Shown here piece by piece: positions 37,108 through 45,360 of a stretch of DNA of 64,000 bases (the first letter of the stretch is position 1; every line of letters begins with the position of its first letter). Under the pieces are notes generated by a model. That model saw only the letters and a list, made by a program, of their open reading frames with translations, had not been told where the DNA came from and did no database searches. Source of the stretch: Halomonas icarae (GTDB lineage Bacteria; Pseudomonadota; Gammaproteobacteria; Pseudomonadales; Halomonadaceae); NCBI RefSeq assembly GCF_009901955.1, contig NZ_WUTS01000001.1:1149566-1213565 (forward strand), written 5' to 3'. The translations under genes and the position numbers were made by a program.

Positions 37108-37838
37108 AGCGCATCGGCATCATCGGCGCCATGAGCCAGGAGGTGGAGCGTCTCGCCTCCCGGCTCGAGGGGTGCGAGACCCACAGCCACGTCGGCAGCA
37201 CCTTCTACAGCGGCAGGCTGCATGGCGTGGAGGTAGTGATCCTGCAATCGGGCATCGGCAAGGTGAATGCCGCGGTCGGCACCACCCTGCTGCTCGACAT
37301 GTACCAGCCCGAGGCGATCATCAATACCGGCTCCGCCGGTGGCTTCGGCGAGGGGCTCGAGATCGGCGATATCGTGGTCTCGAGCGAGGTCCGCCACCAC
37401 GACGTGGATGCCGTGGTATTCGGCTACGAACATGGCCAGGTCCCCGACATGCCGGCGGCCTATCTGCCCGACGAGCGACTGGTTCACCTGGCCCGGGAGT
37501 GTGTCGAGGCGCTGGGCGAGGTCCGGGTGGTCGAGGGGTTGATCGCCACCGGAGATGTGTTCATGGCCTGCCCCGATCTGGTGGCCCAGACCCGTCGGCG
37601 CTTCCCCACCATGCTCGCCGCCGAGATGGAGGCCGCGGCCATCGCCCAGACCTGCCACCTCTACGGCTGCCCCTTCGTGGTGATCCGTGCCCTCTCGGAT
37701 ATCCCCGGCGGCGGCGACAACCACCTCTCCTTCGAGGAGTTCCTGGAGAAGGCCGCCCTGCACTCCTCGAAGATGATCGAGGCGATGGTGGCCCGCCTGG
37801 GCGATCGGCAACGTGAAACCGTGGCACAGAGCGCCTGA
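37104..37838 (+). CDS. mtnN: 5'-methylthioadenosine/S-adenosylhomocysteine nucleosidase
   Basis: Removes adenine from SAH and MTA, giving the substrate of LuxS. The 244-residue protein has the family opening [33 protein letters not shown], the base-binding region NTGSAGGFG, and the active-site segment [17 protein letters not shown] with the ribose-binding Met-Glu. The catalytic aspartate is in [12 protein letters not shown]. The start overlaps the luxS stop. Confidence 0.96.
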   Translation: MKRIGIIGAMSQEVERLASRLEGCETHSHVGSTFYSGRLHGVEVVILQSGIGKVNAAVGTTLLLDMYQPEAIINTGSAGGFGEGLEIGDIVVSSEVRHHDVDAVVFGYEHGQVPDMPAAYLPDERLVHLARECVEALGEVRVVEGLIATGDVFMACPDLVAQTRRRFPTMLAAEMEAAAIAQTCHLYGCPFVVIRALSDIPGGGDNHLSFEEFLEKAALHSSKMIEAMVARLGDRQRETVAQSA

Positions 37839-37907
37839 TGCACACACTTCCATCACGGGTGTTGCAGGCGCCCGTCCTATCGAGCGTTAGCGTCACACGG
37901 CTCTGAA

Positions 37908-37930
37908 GACTGCCGCCAACGGCGGCAGTC
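37908..37930. terminator. Hairpin between mtnN and pyrC
   Basis: GACTGCCGCC and GGCGGCAGTC form a perfect 10-bp stem with a 3-base loop between the convergent genes. It has no T-run; a probable bidirectional terminator. Confidence 0.5.
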
Positions 37931-37968
37931 ACTCGCGTTACCGGGCGATAGCCAAGGCACCGGGTCGC

Positions 37969-39009
37969 CTATTCGTCGACCAGCTTCCACGCCAGCGTCT
38001 CGCCGGCCATCAGCGGCACGATGCGCGCGTCGCCGACATAAGGCAGCGACCCGGGAAGCTGCCAGGGCTCGCGCACCAGGGTGACGGTGTCGGCGTTGCG
38101 CGGCAGGCCGTAGAAATCGGGTCCGTGGTGGCTGGCAAAGCCTTCCAGGCGATCCAGGGCGCCGGCCTGCTCGAAGGCGGTGGCATAGTACTCGATCGCC
38201 GCCGGCGCGGTGTAGGCACCGGCACAGCCACAGGCGCTCTCCTTGTCCCCCTGGGCATGGGGGGCACTGTCGGTACCCAGGAAGAACTTCGGACTGCCCG
38301 AGGTGGCCGCCGCCAGCAGCGCCTCGCGGTGACGCTCGCGCTTGAGGATCGGCAGGCAGTAGTAGTGGGGCCGAATGCCGCCGACCAGCATATGGTTGCG
38401 GTTGAACAGCAGATGGTGGGCGGTGATGGTCGCGCCCACATTGGCCGGCGCCGCGGCCACGAACTCGGCCGCCTCGGCGGTGGTGATATGCTCGAACACC
38501 ACGCGGAGGCTCGGGTGGCGCTCCAGCAGCGGCTTGAGCACCTTCTCGATAAACACCGCCTCGCGATCGAAGATATCGATCTCGGCGTCGGTCACCTCGC
38601 CGTGCATCAGCAGCGGGATACCCAGTCTCGCCATGGCGGCGATGGCGTCATCGCAGTGCACCAGGTCGGTCACCCCGGAGGCGGAATTGGTGGTGGCACC
38701 GGCGGGATAGAGCTTCACCGCCTGGATCAGGCCGCTGGCGTGGGCTCGCTCGATCTCCTCGGCGGGCGTGTTATCGGTGAGATAGAGGGTCATCAACGGC
38801 TCGAAGCGGCTCCCCTCGGGCAGCGCCGCCATGATCCGCTCGCGGTAGTCCAGCGCCTGTTGGGTGGTGGTCACCGGCGGCGTCAGGTTGGGCATGATGA
38901 TGGCACGCCCCATCTGCCGGGCAGAGGCCTCGACCACGGCGGCCAGCGCCTGGTCGTCGCGCAGGTGAAGGTGCCAGTCGTCGGGGCGAGTCAGGGTCAG
39001 GGTAGTCAC
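37969..39009 (-). CDS. pyrC: Dihydroorotase
   Basis: Closes carbamoyl aspartate to dihydroorotate in pyrimidine synthesis. The 346-residue class II dihydroorotase (E. coli 348) has the metal motif WHLHLRD near residue 14, the lysine region [15 protein letters not shown] (carbamylated lysine), MHGEVTD, VFEHITT, and [15 protein letters not shown] with the catalytic aspartate. The start is GTG at 39009 behind CAGGATCC, giving [16 protein letters not shown]. The larger open frame to 39105 does not look like protein. Confidence 0.96.
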   Translation of the reverse strand: MTTLTLTRPDDWHLHLRDDQALAAVVEASARQMGRAIIMPNLTPPVTTTQQALDYRERIMAALPEGSRFEPLMTLYLTDNTPAEEIERAHASGLIQAVKLYPAGATTNSASGVTDLVHCDDAIAAMARLGIPLLMHGEVTDAEIDIFDREAVFIEKVLKPLLERHPSLRVVFEHITTAEAAEFVAAAPANVGATITAHHLLFNRNHMLVGGIRPHYYCLPILKRERHREALLAAATSGSPKFFLGTDSAPHAQGDKESACGCAGAYTAPAAIEYYATAFEQAGALDRLEGFASHHGPDFYGLPRNADTVTLVREPWQLPGSLPYVGDARIVPLMAGETLAWKLVDE

Positions 39010-39134
39010 GGCGGATCCTGTGTTGAGGGGTTGAATGGCTATGGCGCCAGTATACCGGATGCCACCGAGCATGGCAGAACGGCGAATCGTATAGTCTGCT
39101 AACATGTAAGTTTCGCTGCTTCACCGGACACCCT

Positions 39135-40031
39135 ATGACCGACCCCATGGAGCGCAGCCCGCTGCGTGCCGACCTGCTGCTGCTGACCGTCACCCTGCTC
39201 GCCGCCGCCGGCTGGATCTTCTCCAAGGAGGCCCTTGGCGGCATGCCGCCGCTGCTGTTTATCGGCACACGCTTCCTGGTCGCCGGGATGATCCTGGTGC
39301 TCTTCGCCCTTCCCGCCCTGCGCCGTCTGCGCCGACGCGACCTGGCCACCAGCGCCGGCGTGGGCCTGCTGTTCAGTGCCGCCATTGGCTTCTGGGTCAT
39401 GGGGCTCTTCCACTCCCGCCATCTGGGCGAGAGCGCCTTCATCAATAGTCTCGGCATCCTGTTGGTGCCGGTGGTGGCCCGCCTGCTGTTCGGTGACCGC
39501 CCGCCGCGCACCACCTGGATCGCCCTGCCCGTCGCCCTGGTCGGCTTCGGCCTGCTGTCGCTCAACGCCGGCCTGCGACTCGAACCCAGCCAGTGGCTGA
39601 TCGCCACCTCGGCGCTGCTCTTCTCGCTGCTGATCAACATCAACACACGGGTGGTACGCCACCTCCCCGCCCTGCCGCTTACCGCCATCCAGCTCACCAT
39701 CGTCGGCATTCTGCTCAGCCTGGCCTCGGCGCTGATCGAACCCTGGCCGACCCGCATCGGCGGCGATATCCTGGGCTGGCTGGCGGCCAGCATCCTGCTC
39801 TCCAGCACCCTGCGCTTCTTCCTGCAGATTCACGCCCAGGGCCTCACCACCCCGAGCCATGCCGCGGTCATCCTGATGCTCGAGGCGGTCTGGACGGCGC
39901 TGCTGGCCGCCGCCTGGTACGGCGAGACCATGACCCTGCTGCAACTGGCCGGCTGTTCGCTGATCTTCACCGCCCTGCTGATCAATCGCTGGTACTGGGT
40001 CCGCAAGCTGGTGCTGCGCTTCGCCGGATAG
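39135..40031 (+). CDS. EamA/DMT-family transporter
   Basis: A 298-residue inner-membrane protein with about ten hydrophobic segments arranged as two EamA repeats (about 15-140 and 150-290). Motifs include GGMPPLLFIGTRFLVAGMIL in repeat 1 and TPSHAAVILMLEAVWTALLA in repeat 2, where the conserved family Glu lies. Family members export amino acids, metabolites or drugs; the substrate here is unknown. It is divergent from pyrC with a 125-bp gap. Confidence 0.85.
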   Translation: MTDPMERSPLRADLLLLTVTLLAAAGWIFSKEALGGMPPLLFIGTRFLVAGMILVLFALPALRRLRRRDLATSAGVGLLFSAAIGFWVMGLFHSRHLGESAFINSLGILLVPVVARLLFGDRPPRTTWIALPVALVGFGLLSLNAGLRLEPSQWLIATSALLFSLLININTRVVRHLPALPLTAIQLTIVGILLSLASALIEPWPTRIGGDILGWLAASILLSSTLRFFLQIHAQGLTTPSHAAVILMLEAVWTALLAAAWYGETMTLLQLAGCSLIFTALLINRWYWVRKLVLRFAG

Positions 40032-40113
40032 CACGCGCCTCGGGAGCAAGCAGCCACTCGCCAGGTAGCCAGGATATCCCGTATCATGCGGCCAGATTCC
40101 AGGGAGAGAGAAG

Positions 40114-40533
40114 ATGCCCAAGGTTCGCCACTATGCCGATCTGGCAGCCATCATGGCCGGCTTGATGTGGCTGGTCGTGTACTGGTCGATCAGCCTGTCG
40201 GCTCACCTCGGCAACCTGCAGCCCACCCTGGCGGCCCTGCTGCTGCTCGGCACCACCGTGCTGGTCACCTTCGTGCACCGGCCTACCCGGGTCCTATTGC
40301 GCCGCTATCACGTCAGGAAGCGGCGTACCGAGATGTGGATGCATATCCTGGCGTTGCCGCTGTTCCTCGCCTTTATGCTCGGCATCACCTTCGAGCTGAT
40401 CTTCGCGCCGCTTGGCGGTGTGCAGAAGCTGCTGCTGTTCAACGTGATGGCCACCGCCGGCTGGCTGGTGTTTATCGTCACACTGGTAGCCAAGCTGGCC
40501 ACCCACCAGGTAAAACAGCGCCGCAAGGCATAG
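40114..40533 (+). CDS. Small four-helix membrane protein of unknown function
   Basis: A 139-residue protein with four predicted membrane helices (about residues 8-28, 38-55, 75-95, 105-128). A basic loop (RPTRVLLRRYHVRKRRTEMW) between helices 2 and 3 should face the cytoplasm. I recognise no family. The start is ATG at 40114 behind AGGGAGAG. Its stop codon lies inside a terminator-like hairpin. It may be cotranscribed with the EamA gene, 82 bp upstream. Confidence 0.7.
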   Translation: MPKVRHYADLAAIMAGLMWLVVYWSISLSAHLGNLQPTLAALLLLGTTVLVTFVHRPTRVLLRRYHVRKRRTEMWMHILALPLFLAFMLGITFELIFAPLGGVQKLLLFNVMATAGWLVFIVTLVAKLATHQVKQRRKA

Positions 40534-40550
40534 GGCCCTGCGGCGCTGTT
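40514..40550 (+). terminator. Terminator hairpin containing a stop codon
   Basis: A perfect 12-bp stem, AACAGCGCCGCA (40514-40525) and TGCGGCGCTGTT (40539-40550), with a 13-base loop that contains the TAG stop (40531-40533) of the small membrane protein. The last codons therefore form the 5' arm. The following TTGC is only weakly T-rich. Confidence 0.55.
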
Positions 40551-40650
40551 TGCATTGGCCTCCAGCGAGATAGCTGCTACGGAACAGCCCCCGTGGGCAT
40601 GGGGGCTATTCCGGTTTGAGTGAGGACTGTCCCGGCTTGGGTGGGGAGAA

Positions 40651-41895
40651 TTAGAAGCGTGTGGCGCTGAAGGGCGCCATATCCACCTCAGGTGTCTCGC
40701 CGGCCATCATCTGGCTAAGCAGCAGGCCGGTCACCGGCCCCAGGGTGAAGCCCTGATGACCATGACCGATGGCCAGCCACATTCCCTCCTGCCTGGGTGC
40801 CGGCCCGATGATCGGCTTCATGTCCGGCAGGCAGGGGCGTGCGCCTTTCCAGGGCTCGGGATCGCGCCGCTCACCCAGCGGATAGATCCTTCTCGCCGCC
40901 TGCTCCGCCGCCTTGAGCTGCTTGAACTTGGGTGGCGCCTCCAGATCGGCCAGCTCGGCCCCGGTGGTCAGACGAATCCCGGCCCGCATCGGCTCGAGCA
41001 GGAAACCGGTCTCGGCATCCATGATCCAGTGGTTGAGACGAGCGTTGTCGTCGGCGCTGGCGTAGTGCATGTGGTAACCACGCTTGACGAACAGCGGCAC
41101 CGAGATGCCCAGGCGCGAGAGCAGCTTGTCGCTCCAGGGACCGAGTGCCACCACCAGCTGCTCCGCCTCCAGCGACTCGCGATCGGTGGTCACCTTCCAC
41201 CCCTTGCCGCCCTTCTCGACACCCTGTACCTCGGCCTTCAGAAAGCGGCCGCCCTGCTGCTCGAAGTTTTCGGCGTAGGCCTGTACCAGCGCGCCGGGAT
41301 CGGCGACGGTCCAGGGTTGGGTCCAGTGGATGGCGCCCACCAGCCCTTTCTTGAGATGGGGCTCCATATCATAGAGGCCAGCGGCATCCAGTACCTCGAA
41401 CTCGACGCCATAGAGCTCGCGGTTCTCGCGGGCCTCGACGAGTCGCGCGTCGAAGGCCTTCTGGGTATGGTAGAGCTCGAGCCAGCCGTCGCGGCGCACC
41501 AGGTGATCGGCCCCGGCGGCCTCGATCATCGGGGCATGGGTCTCCAGGCAGCGCATGATCAGCGACGCATACTCCGGCACGATCTTGGCGTAGCGGGTCT
41601 TGCCGGAGTTGAGCCAGTATTGAAGCAGCGGGCTCACGGCGCTCAGCATGCCCGCCGGGCGATAGCGAATATCCACCTCGCGGTTGGGCAGCACGCGCAT
41701 CAGCGTGCCGAGGTCGCGTGGAAAGGCATAGGGCCGCACCGACTCGCGTTGGATGATGCCGGCATTGCCGAAGGAGGTCTCGCGTCCCGGCTCTCGTCGG
41801 TCCACCAGCGTCACCGAATGCCCCTGGCGCACCAGATGCCAGGCCACCGATACGCCGACCATGCCGGCCCCAAGAACCACGATTTCACGAGACAT
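40651..41895 (-). CDS. DadA-like FAD-dependent D-amino acid dehydrogenase
   Basis: A 414-residue flavoprotein of the DAO/DadA family. It has the dinucleotide-binding VVLGAGMVGVSVAWHLVRQG at the N-terminus, the FAD-family GRETSFGNAGIIQRE, and the C-terminal GMWLAIGHGHQGFTLGPVTG that closes the flavin site. DadA-type enzymes oxidise D-amino acids and pass electrons to the quinone pool at the inner membrane. Substrate is not certain. The start is the ATG at 41895, with AGGAGG upstream. A second member of the family, truncated, is at 63564. Confidence 0.85.
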   Translation of the reverse strand: MSREIVVLGAGMVGVSVAWHLVRQGHSVTLVDRREPGRETSFGNAGIIQRESVRPYAFPRDLGTLMRVLPNREVDIRYRPAGMLSAVSPLLQYWLNSGKTRYAKIVPEYASLIMRCLETHAPMIEAAGADHLVRRDGWLELYHTQKAFDARLVEARENRELYGVEFEVLDAAGLYDMEPHLKKGLVGAIHWTQPWTVADPGALVQAYAENFEQQGGRFLKAEVQGVEKGGKGWKVTTDRESLEAEQLVVALGPWSDKLLSRLGISVPLFVKRGYHMHYASADDNARLNHWIMDAETGFLLEPMRAGIRLTTGAELADLEAPPKFKQLKAAEQAARRIYPLGERRDPEPWKGARPCLPDMKPIIGPAPRQEGMWLAIGHGHQGFTLGPVTGLLLSQMMAGETPEVDMAPFSATRF

Positions 41896-42135
41896 CACCA
41901 ACACCTCCTGGAAAGAAATGCAGGCCTCACCAAGGGGTGAGACCCACTCAATAATTGACGCTTCCCTGCCACCAAGCCAACTGGCGCCTGGGTGGCCGCG
42001 TTCTCAGGGCATCATAACGTTTCACCGACAGACAAGGCTGCCAAATAATTGCCCCTAAACATGAATTCTTTCCGTTTTACCATCTGGATTCAGGCGGATA
42101 TCCCAGATCTGTAAAAAGTTTCAGATCACTCCTCC

Positions 42136-42609
42136 TCATCCGCCGCCGTTATCCTCATCCCCCTGCTGCACCTGGATCTTGGCGCGAATAAAGTCGCCGT
42201 GGCTGACGTGCAGCAGCTCGGCCAGCTGGCGAATACGGTGCTCTTCCAGATGATGCTGCTCACCGTCCGCCTGCGCCAGCGCCCACATCATGCGCACCAG
42301 CTCGCAGCGACGGGGGTAGTCGTAATGCTGTTTGATCAGCGAGACGAACTGATAGTGATCGACGGCCCCCTCGACCTCCTGCTGGGCCAGGGCCATCAGC
42401 TCATCGACCGCCTCCTCACCGACACTCAGATGGCGCCGCAGCTGATCACGCAGCGTCTCGAGCTCATCCGGGCTGACCTCGTAGTCGGCGCGAATCACCT
42501 CGCAGAGCAGCGCCGCGGCGGCCAGCTCCAGGCTCGGCGTCTCACGCCCGGCACCGTCGCCCTCCTCCGAGAGCATCTGCTGAAAGAATCGCTGAATATT
42601 GGCTAGCAC
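42136..42609 (-). CDS. TerB-family protein
   Basis: A 157-residue all-helical, acidic cytoplasmic protein. It has the TerB-like core LELAAAALLCEVIRADYEVSPDELE, a second helix pair LVRMMWALAQADGEQHHLEEHRIRQLAELL, and DYEV/DGEQ acidic turns at the positions that bind metal in some relatives. The family is named after tellurite resistance, but no other ter genes are nearby, so the role is unknown. The start codon is GTG at 42609 behind GAAGGAG. Confidence 0.8.
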   Translation of the reverse strand: MLANIQRFFQQMLSEEGDGAGRETPSLELAAAALLCEVIRADYEVSPDELETLRDQLRRHLSVGEEAVDELMALAQQEVEGAVDHYQFVSLIKQHYDYPRRCELVRMMWALAQADGEQHHLEEHRIRQLAELLHVSHGDFIRAKIQVQQGDEDNGGG

Positions 42610-42673
42610 AAGTTTCTCCTTCGGTCGCTTCCTCGGTGAGACTCGCCAACGTTATGCGGGTTCGCAGCCCTCG

Positions 42674-43189
42674 TCACTCCCGACACCGCCAGCGGGCCAG
42701 CAGGGAAACCAGTGCCAGGCCAAGCAGCCCCGCCGCCGCCCAGCCAATCACCATGACCACCTGGGCAAAGGAGGCCGGCGCTTCCACCGGGCGGTGCTGC
42801 AGGCCGAATACCACGAGGCGGCCGAAGGCGTAGAGCATCAGGGCCAGGCTGGAAAGAGGCAGCAGGGAGCGGTTCGCCGCCAGCCAGCGGGTCAGGCCCC
42901 AGGGTTCGCGGGGCCTGGCAGGCTGCTGGGCAGCCGCCTTGCGAGGCGCCGCGCTCTTGGCGTTGGATGGCCTGGAGGCAGATGACTTGGCGGCAGATGA
43001 CCCGTTGGCGGGTGCCTTGCTCGCCGGTTTTCTGGTCGCGGGCTTGCGGGCCTTGGGCTTGACCTTGGTACCCCCCGAGCTGGAGCCGCCCAACCAGCCC
43101 AGTGCCCCACGCACCAGGCGCCACAGCGCCCAGCCCAGGGTAAAGCTAACCGAGAGGGCGAGACCGCCCATCACCAGCACATACGCCAT
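42674..43189 (-). CDS. Membrane protein with Lys/Ala/Pro-rich loop, unknown function
   Basis: A 171-residue protein with an N-terminal membrane helix (YVLVMGGLALSVSFTLGWAL), a long low-complexity stretch rich in Lys, Ala, Pro and Ser (about residues 45-95, with repeated KPA/KSA units), then two further helices (about 110-130 and 140-162). The basic loop resembles histone H1-like tails and could bind nucleic acid or acidic polymer; this is speculation. The start is ATG at 43189 behind AAGGAT. Confidence 0.65.
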   Translation of the reverse strand: MAYVLVMGGLALSVSFTLGWALWRLVRGALGWLGGSSSGGTKVKPKARKPATRKPASKAPANGSSAAKSSASRPSNAKSAAPRKAAAQQPARPREPWGLTRWLAANRSLLPLSSLALMLYAFGRLVVFGLQHRPVEAPASFAQVVMVIGWAAAGLLGLALVSLLARWRCRE

Positions 43190-43264
43190 TGGCGATCCTT
43201 GTCGATTCACGGACCGGATATTGTGCCACAGAGCCGGCAGGCCGCGGGCCAGGCGCCGAGGCCT

Positions 43265-43846
43265 CTAGTCATGGTGAGAGCGATGGGCGCGGCTCATCAG
43301 GAAAAGAGCGGCCGCCAGGGCCAGCACCGAGAGCGCCAGATAGATCGCGTCGAGTGGTGTCTCGAAGGTGATATCCACCACCGCGCGGAAGAACTCGATG
43401 ATCACTGCCAGGATGACCACCCGCGCGATCTTGTCCTTGAGCTCGTCGAACGAAGCGACATTGAAGGGATTTGACGCCGGATGCGATTCGGCCGGCTCGA
43501 TCGGCGACACGAACAGCCGATAGACGCCAAGGCCGAAGATCAGCAGCACGATGGCCACCAGATAGATATCCACGGCCAGCACGACGCGCGGCACCACGCT
43601 GTCGTGAATGTCCGGCTGCCCTCCTACCAGGTAGTAGGCGCCAGCATCAATCGCCAACGTGACGATATCCAGGGTGCCGATGATAAAAAGCACCAGGGAA
43701 CCCAGCAGACTCGGCACCACCGCCAGCATCACCAGCAGGCGACTCTTCCACAGGAAGCGCTCGAAGGCACGCTCGTAGCGTGTGCCCTTCGCCTGGGCCT
43801 GGCTCTCTCCCTGGTGCTTCGCTGACTGGTTGGAGGTTAAGGTCAT
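43265..43846 (-). CDS. YqhA/UPF0114-family membrane protein
   Basis: A 193-residue protein with about four membrane helices. I recognise the family from YERAFERFLWKSRLLVMLAVVPSLLGS followed by DIYLVAIVLLIFGLGVYRLFVS and SFDELKDKIARVVILAVIIEFF. UPF0114 members are widespread; no defined function is known to me. The ATG at 43846 behind GGGAGT is preferred over the one at 43879. The first about 25 residues are polar and extra relative to the family. Confidence 0.8.
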   Translation of the reverse strand: MTLTSNQSAKHQGESQAQAKGTRYERAFERFLWKSRLLVMLAVVPSLLGSLVLFIIGTLDIVTLAIDAGAYYLVGGQPDIHDSVVPRVVLAVDIYLVAIVLLIFGLGVYRLFVSPIEPAESHPASNPFNVASFDELKDKIARVVILAVIIEFFRAVVDITFETPLDAIYLALSVLALAAALFLMSRAHRSHHD

Positions 43847-44000
43847 GGTAACTCCCGGCGATGAGGTTTCGGCGTCCACGATACCACCGGCTGCCCCTCG
43901 GAGAGATAGCCCGACGGTGCTGCCGCTGTAGACCTGAAATCATAGAATATGCGACGACCATTCTCGCCAATGGAGGAGACCAGCTGGGAGGGATGTTGGC

Positions 44001-44255
44001 TTAATAGTGATAGCGACACTGCACGATGACAATGGCGTGATCTGTCACTCGATAGACGAGGCGATGTTCACGATCAATTCTGCGTGACCAGTAGCCCGAC
44101 CATTGATGCCTCAAGGGTTCAGGATCTCCCAGGCCCGCGAAGGGGGAGCGCTGAATATCCTTGATCAACATATTGATTCGCTTGAGGGTCTTCCTGTCTC
44201 GAGACTGCCAGTAGAGGTAATCCTCCCAGGCATTGCTGGCCCAGGACAGCATCAT
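44001..44255 (-). CDS. yoeB: YoeB toxin, ribosome-dependent mRNA interferase
   Basis: An 84-residue toxin, exactly the length of E. coli YoeB, that cuts mRNA in the ribosomal A site. It ends with the diagnostic CRYHY, supplying the catalytic His83 and Tyr84. It also has WSGYWSRRIDREHRLVYRV with the catalytic Glu and Arg. The ATG overlaps the antitoxin stop by 4 bp, so it is coupled to yefM. Nothing is truncated. Confidence 0.95.
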   Translation of the reverse strand: MMLSWASNAWEDYLYWQSRDRKTLKRINMLIKDIQRSPFAGLGDPEPLRHQWSGYWSRRIDREHRLVYRVTDHAIVIVQCRYHY

Positions 44256-44506
44256 GGCTCAAGCAGTTCGTGACTCTCGACATCCCCACGTTCAACTTCA
44301 GCCATGGCCTCGTTGAGCCGCTGGGCGTTACGTGGACTCGCCATAAGATAGGCCGTTTCCTCGTAAGACTTGAAATCCTCGACCGACATGACGATGGCAG
44401 GCTTGCCATTCTGACGAGTAATCAATACCGGCACATGGTCGTCATTGACGCGATCCAGGACCTTGGCTAACTGGTTACGGAAATGACTGTAGGTAATCGT
44501 GTCCAT
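44252..44506 (-). CDS. yefM: YefM antitoxin
   Basis: An 84-residue Phd/YefM antitoxin. The N-terminal half MDTITYSHFRNQLAKVLDRV forms the DNA-binding dimer, and the acidic C-terminal tail should wrap the toxin. ATG at 44506 behind AGGAGT is the start; an upstream extension to 44539 runs into the operator. It is expected to repress the operon through the inverted repeat at 44535-44562 and to be degraded by Lon, as in E. coli. Confidence 0.94.
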   Translation of the reverse strand: MDTITYSHFRNQLAKVLDRVNDDHVPVLITRQNGKPAIVMSVEDFKSYEETAYLMASPRNAQRLNEAMAEVERGDVESHELLEP

Positions 44507-44534
44507 AAGATTGACTCCTGTGGCGTGCATCACG

Positions 44535-44562
44535 CTCATTGTACGTCAAATTGTACAATGAG
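44535..44562. promoter_or_regulatory. YefM operator
   Basis: CTCATTGTAC and its reverse complement GTACAATGAG form a perfect 10-bp inverted repeat with 8-bp spacing. It includes the TGTACA core known from E. coli YefM operators. It lies 29-56 bp upstream of the yefM start, where the promoter should be. Confidence 0.75.
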
Positions 44563-44580
44563 TGTAGATAGAGATAAGGA

Positions 44581-45360
44581 TCATGGCACCACCACGATGG
44601 GCACCGGGATCCTGGCCAGCAGCTCGGCATCCTGCTCAAGCAGAAGGATCAGGCGTTCACGCGTCATGGCCAGCGCCCCACGCCGCGCCTGGCCCAGAAA
44701 CGCCTCGAGGGCTGGCGCCTCCATGCTGGCGAGCTCCTCGCGCCCCACGAACAGTGGATGCCACCGCACCGCCTCCCGGGGCGTCTCCCCCCAGGGCAGC
44801 GCCGGCGCCTCGCCGCGGAAGTAGCGCAGCGGGCCGGGCGTCGGCGGATGACGCTCATCCCAGATCACCACCGTGCAGGGAGCCTCGAGAACAAGACGCC
44901 GGCTGGTGGAGCCCAGGCGGCTACCCCAGCGCGCCGAGAGTCCGGCCTTGCCCAGGAACAGCACATCGCCCGGCGCGGCCTCGGCCAGGGCCTCGCTTGC
45001 CACCTGCCCGCGGCTGACCTGCAGGCGATGACGCAGCGCCCTGCCCGCCGCGGCCCGCTCCAGCGCCCGCGCCACTCGGCGCTCCTGGTGCAACAGGCTC
45101 GACTCCAGTCGCTCCAGGCTGAGGGGGCGCACCACCCCGCTGCTCGCGCCAATCTCGCGCGAAAAGGGGAAGCCGGCACACTGCAGCAGGTTCTGGTCCT
45201 CCACATACAGCGCCACCAGTTCCGCACTCACCTGTTCGGCCAGCAGCACCGCCGCCTCGAGGGCCGCCACTCCCTGGCGCGAGTCATCCAGCAGCGTCAG
45301 TACCCGAAGCATCTCGACACTCAGCGCCACCGCTGATGGGTTCTCGGGGTCAGGCGTCAT
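44581..45360 (-). CDS. Universal-stress-protein-like protein
   Basis: A 259-residue cytoplasmic protein. The opening LRVLTLLDDSRQGVAALEAAVLLAEQVSAELVALYVED is the first strand and helix of a Usp/HUP fold, and DVLFLGKAGLSARWGSRLGSTSRRLVLEAPCTVVIWD is a typical Usp ending with a nucleotide-binding G-x-S-type loop. About 90 further residues follow, possibly a degenerate second module. It overlaps the LonB-like gene by 11 bp (start inside its last codons), so the two are coupled. Confidence 0.65.
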   Translation of the reverse strand: MTPDPENPSAVALSVEMLRVLTLLDDSRQGVAALEAAVLLAEQVSAELVALYVEDQNLLQCAGFPFSREIGASSGVVRPLSLERLESSLLHQERRVARALERAAAGRALRHRLQVSRGQVASEALAEAAPGDVLFLGKAGLSARWGSRLGSTSRRLVLEAPCTVVIWDERHPPTPGPLRYFRGEAPALPWGETPREAVRWHPLFVGREELASMEAPALEAFLGQARRGALAMTRERLILLLEQDAELLARIPVPIVVVP

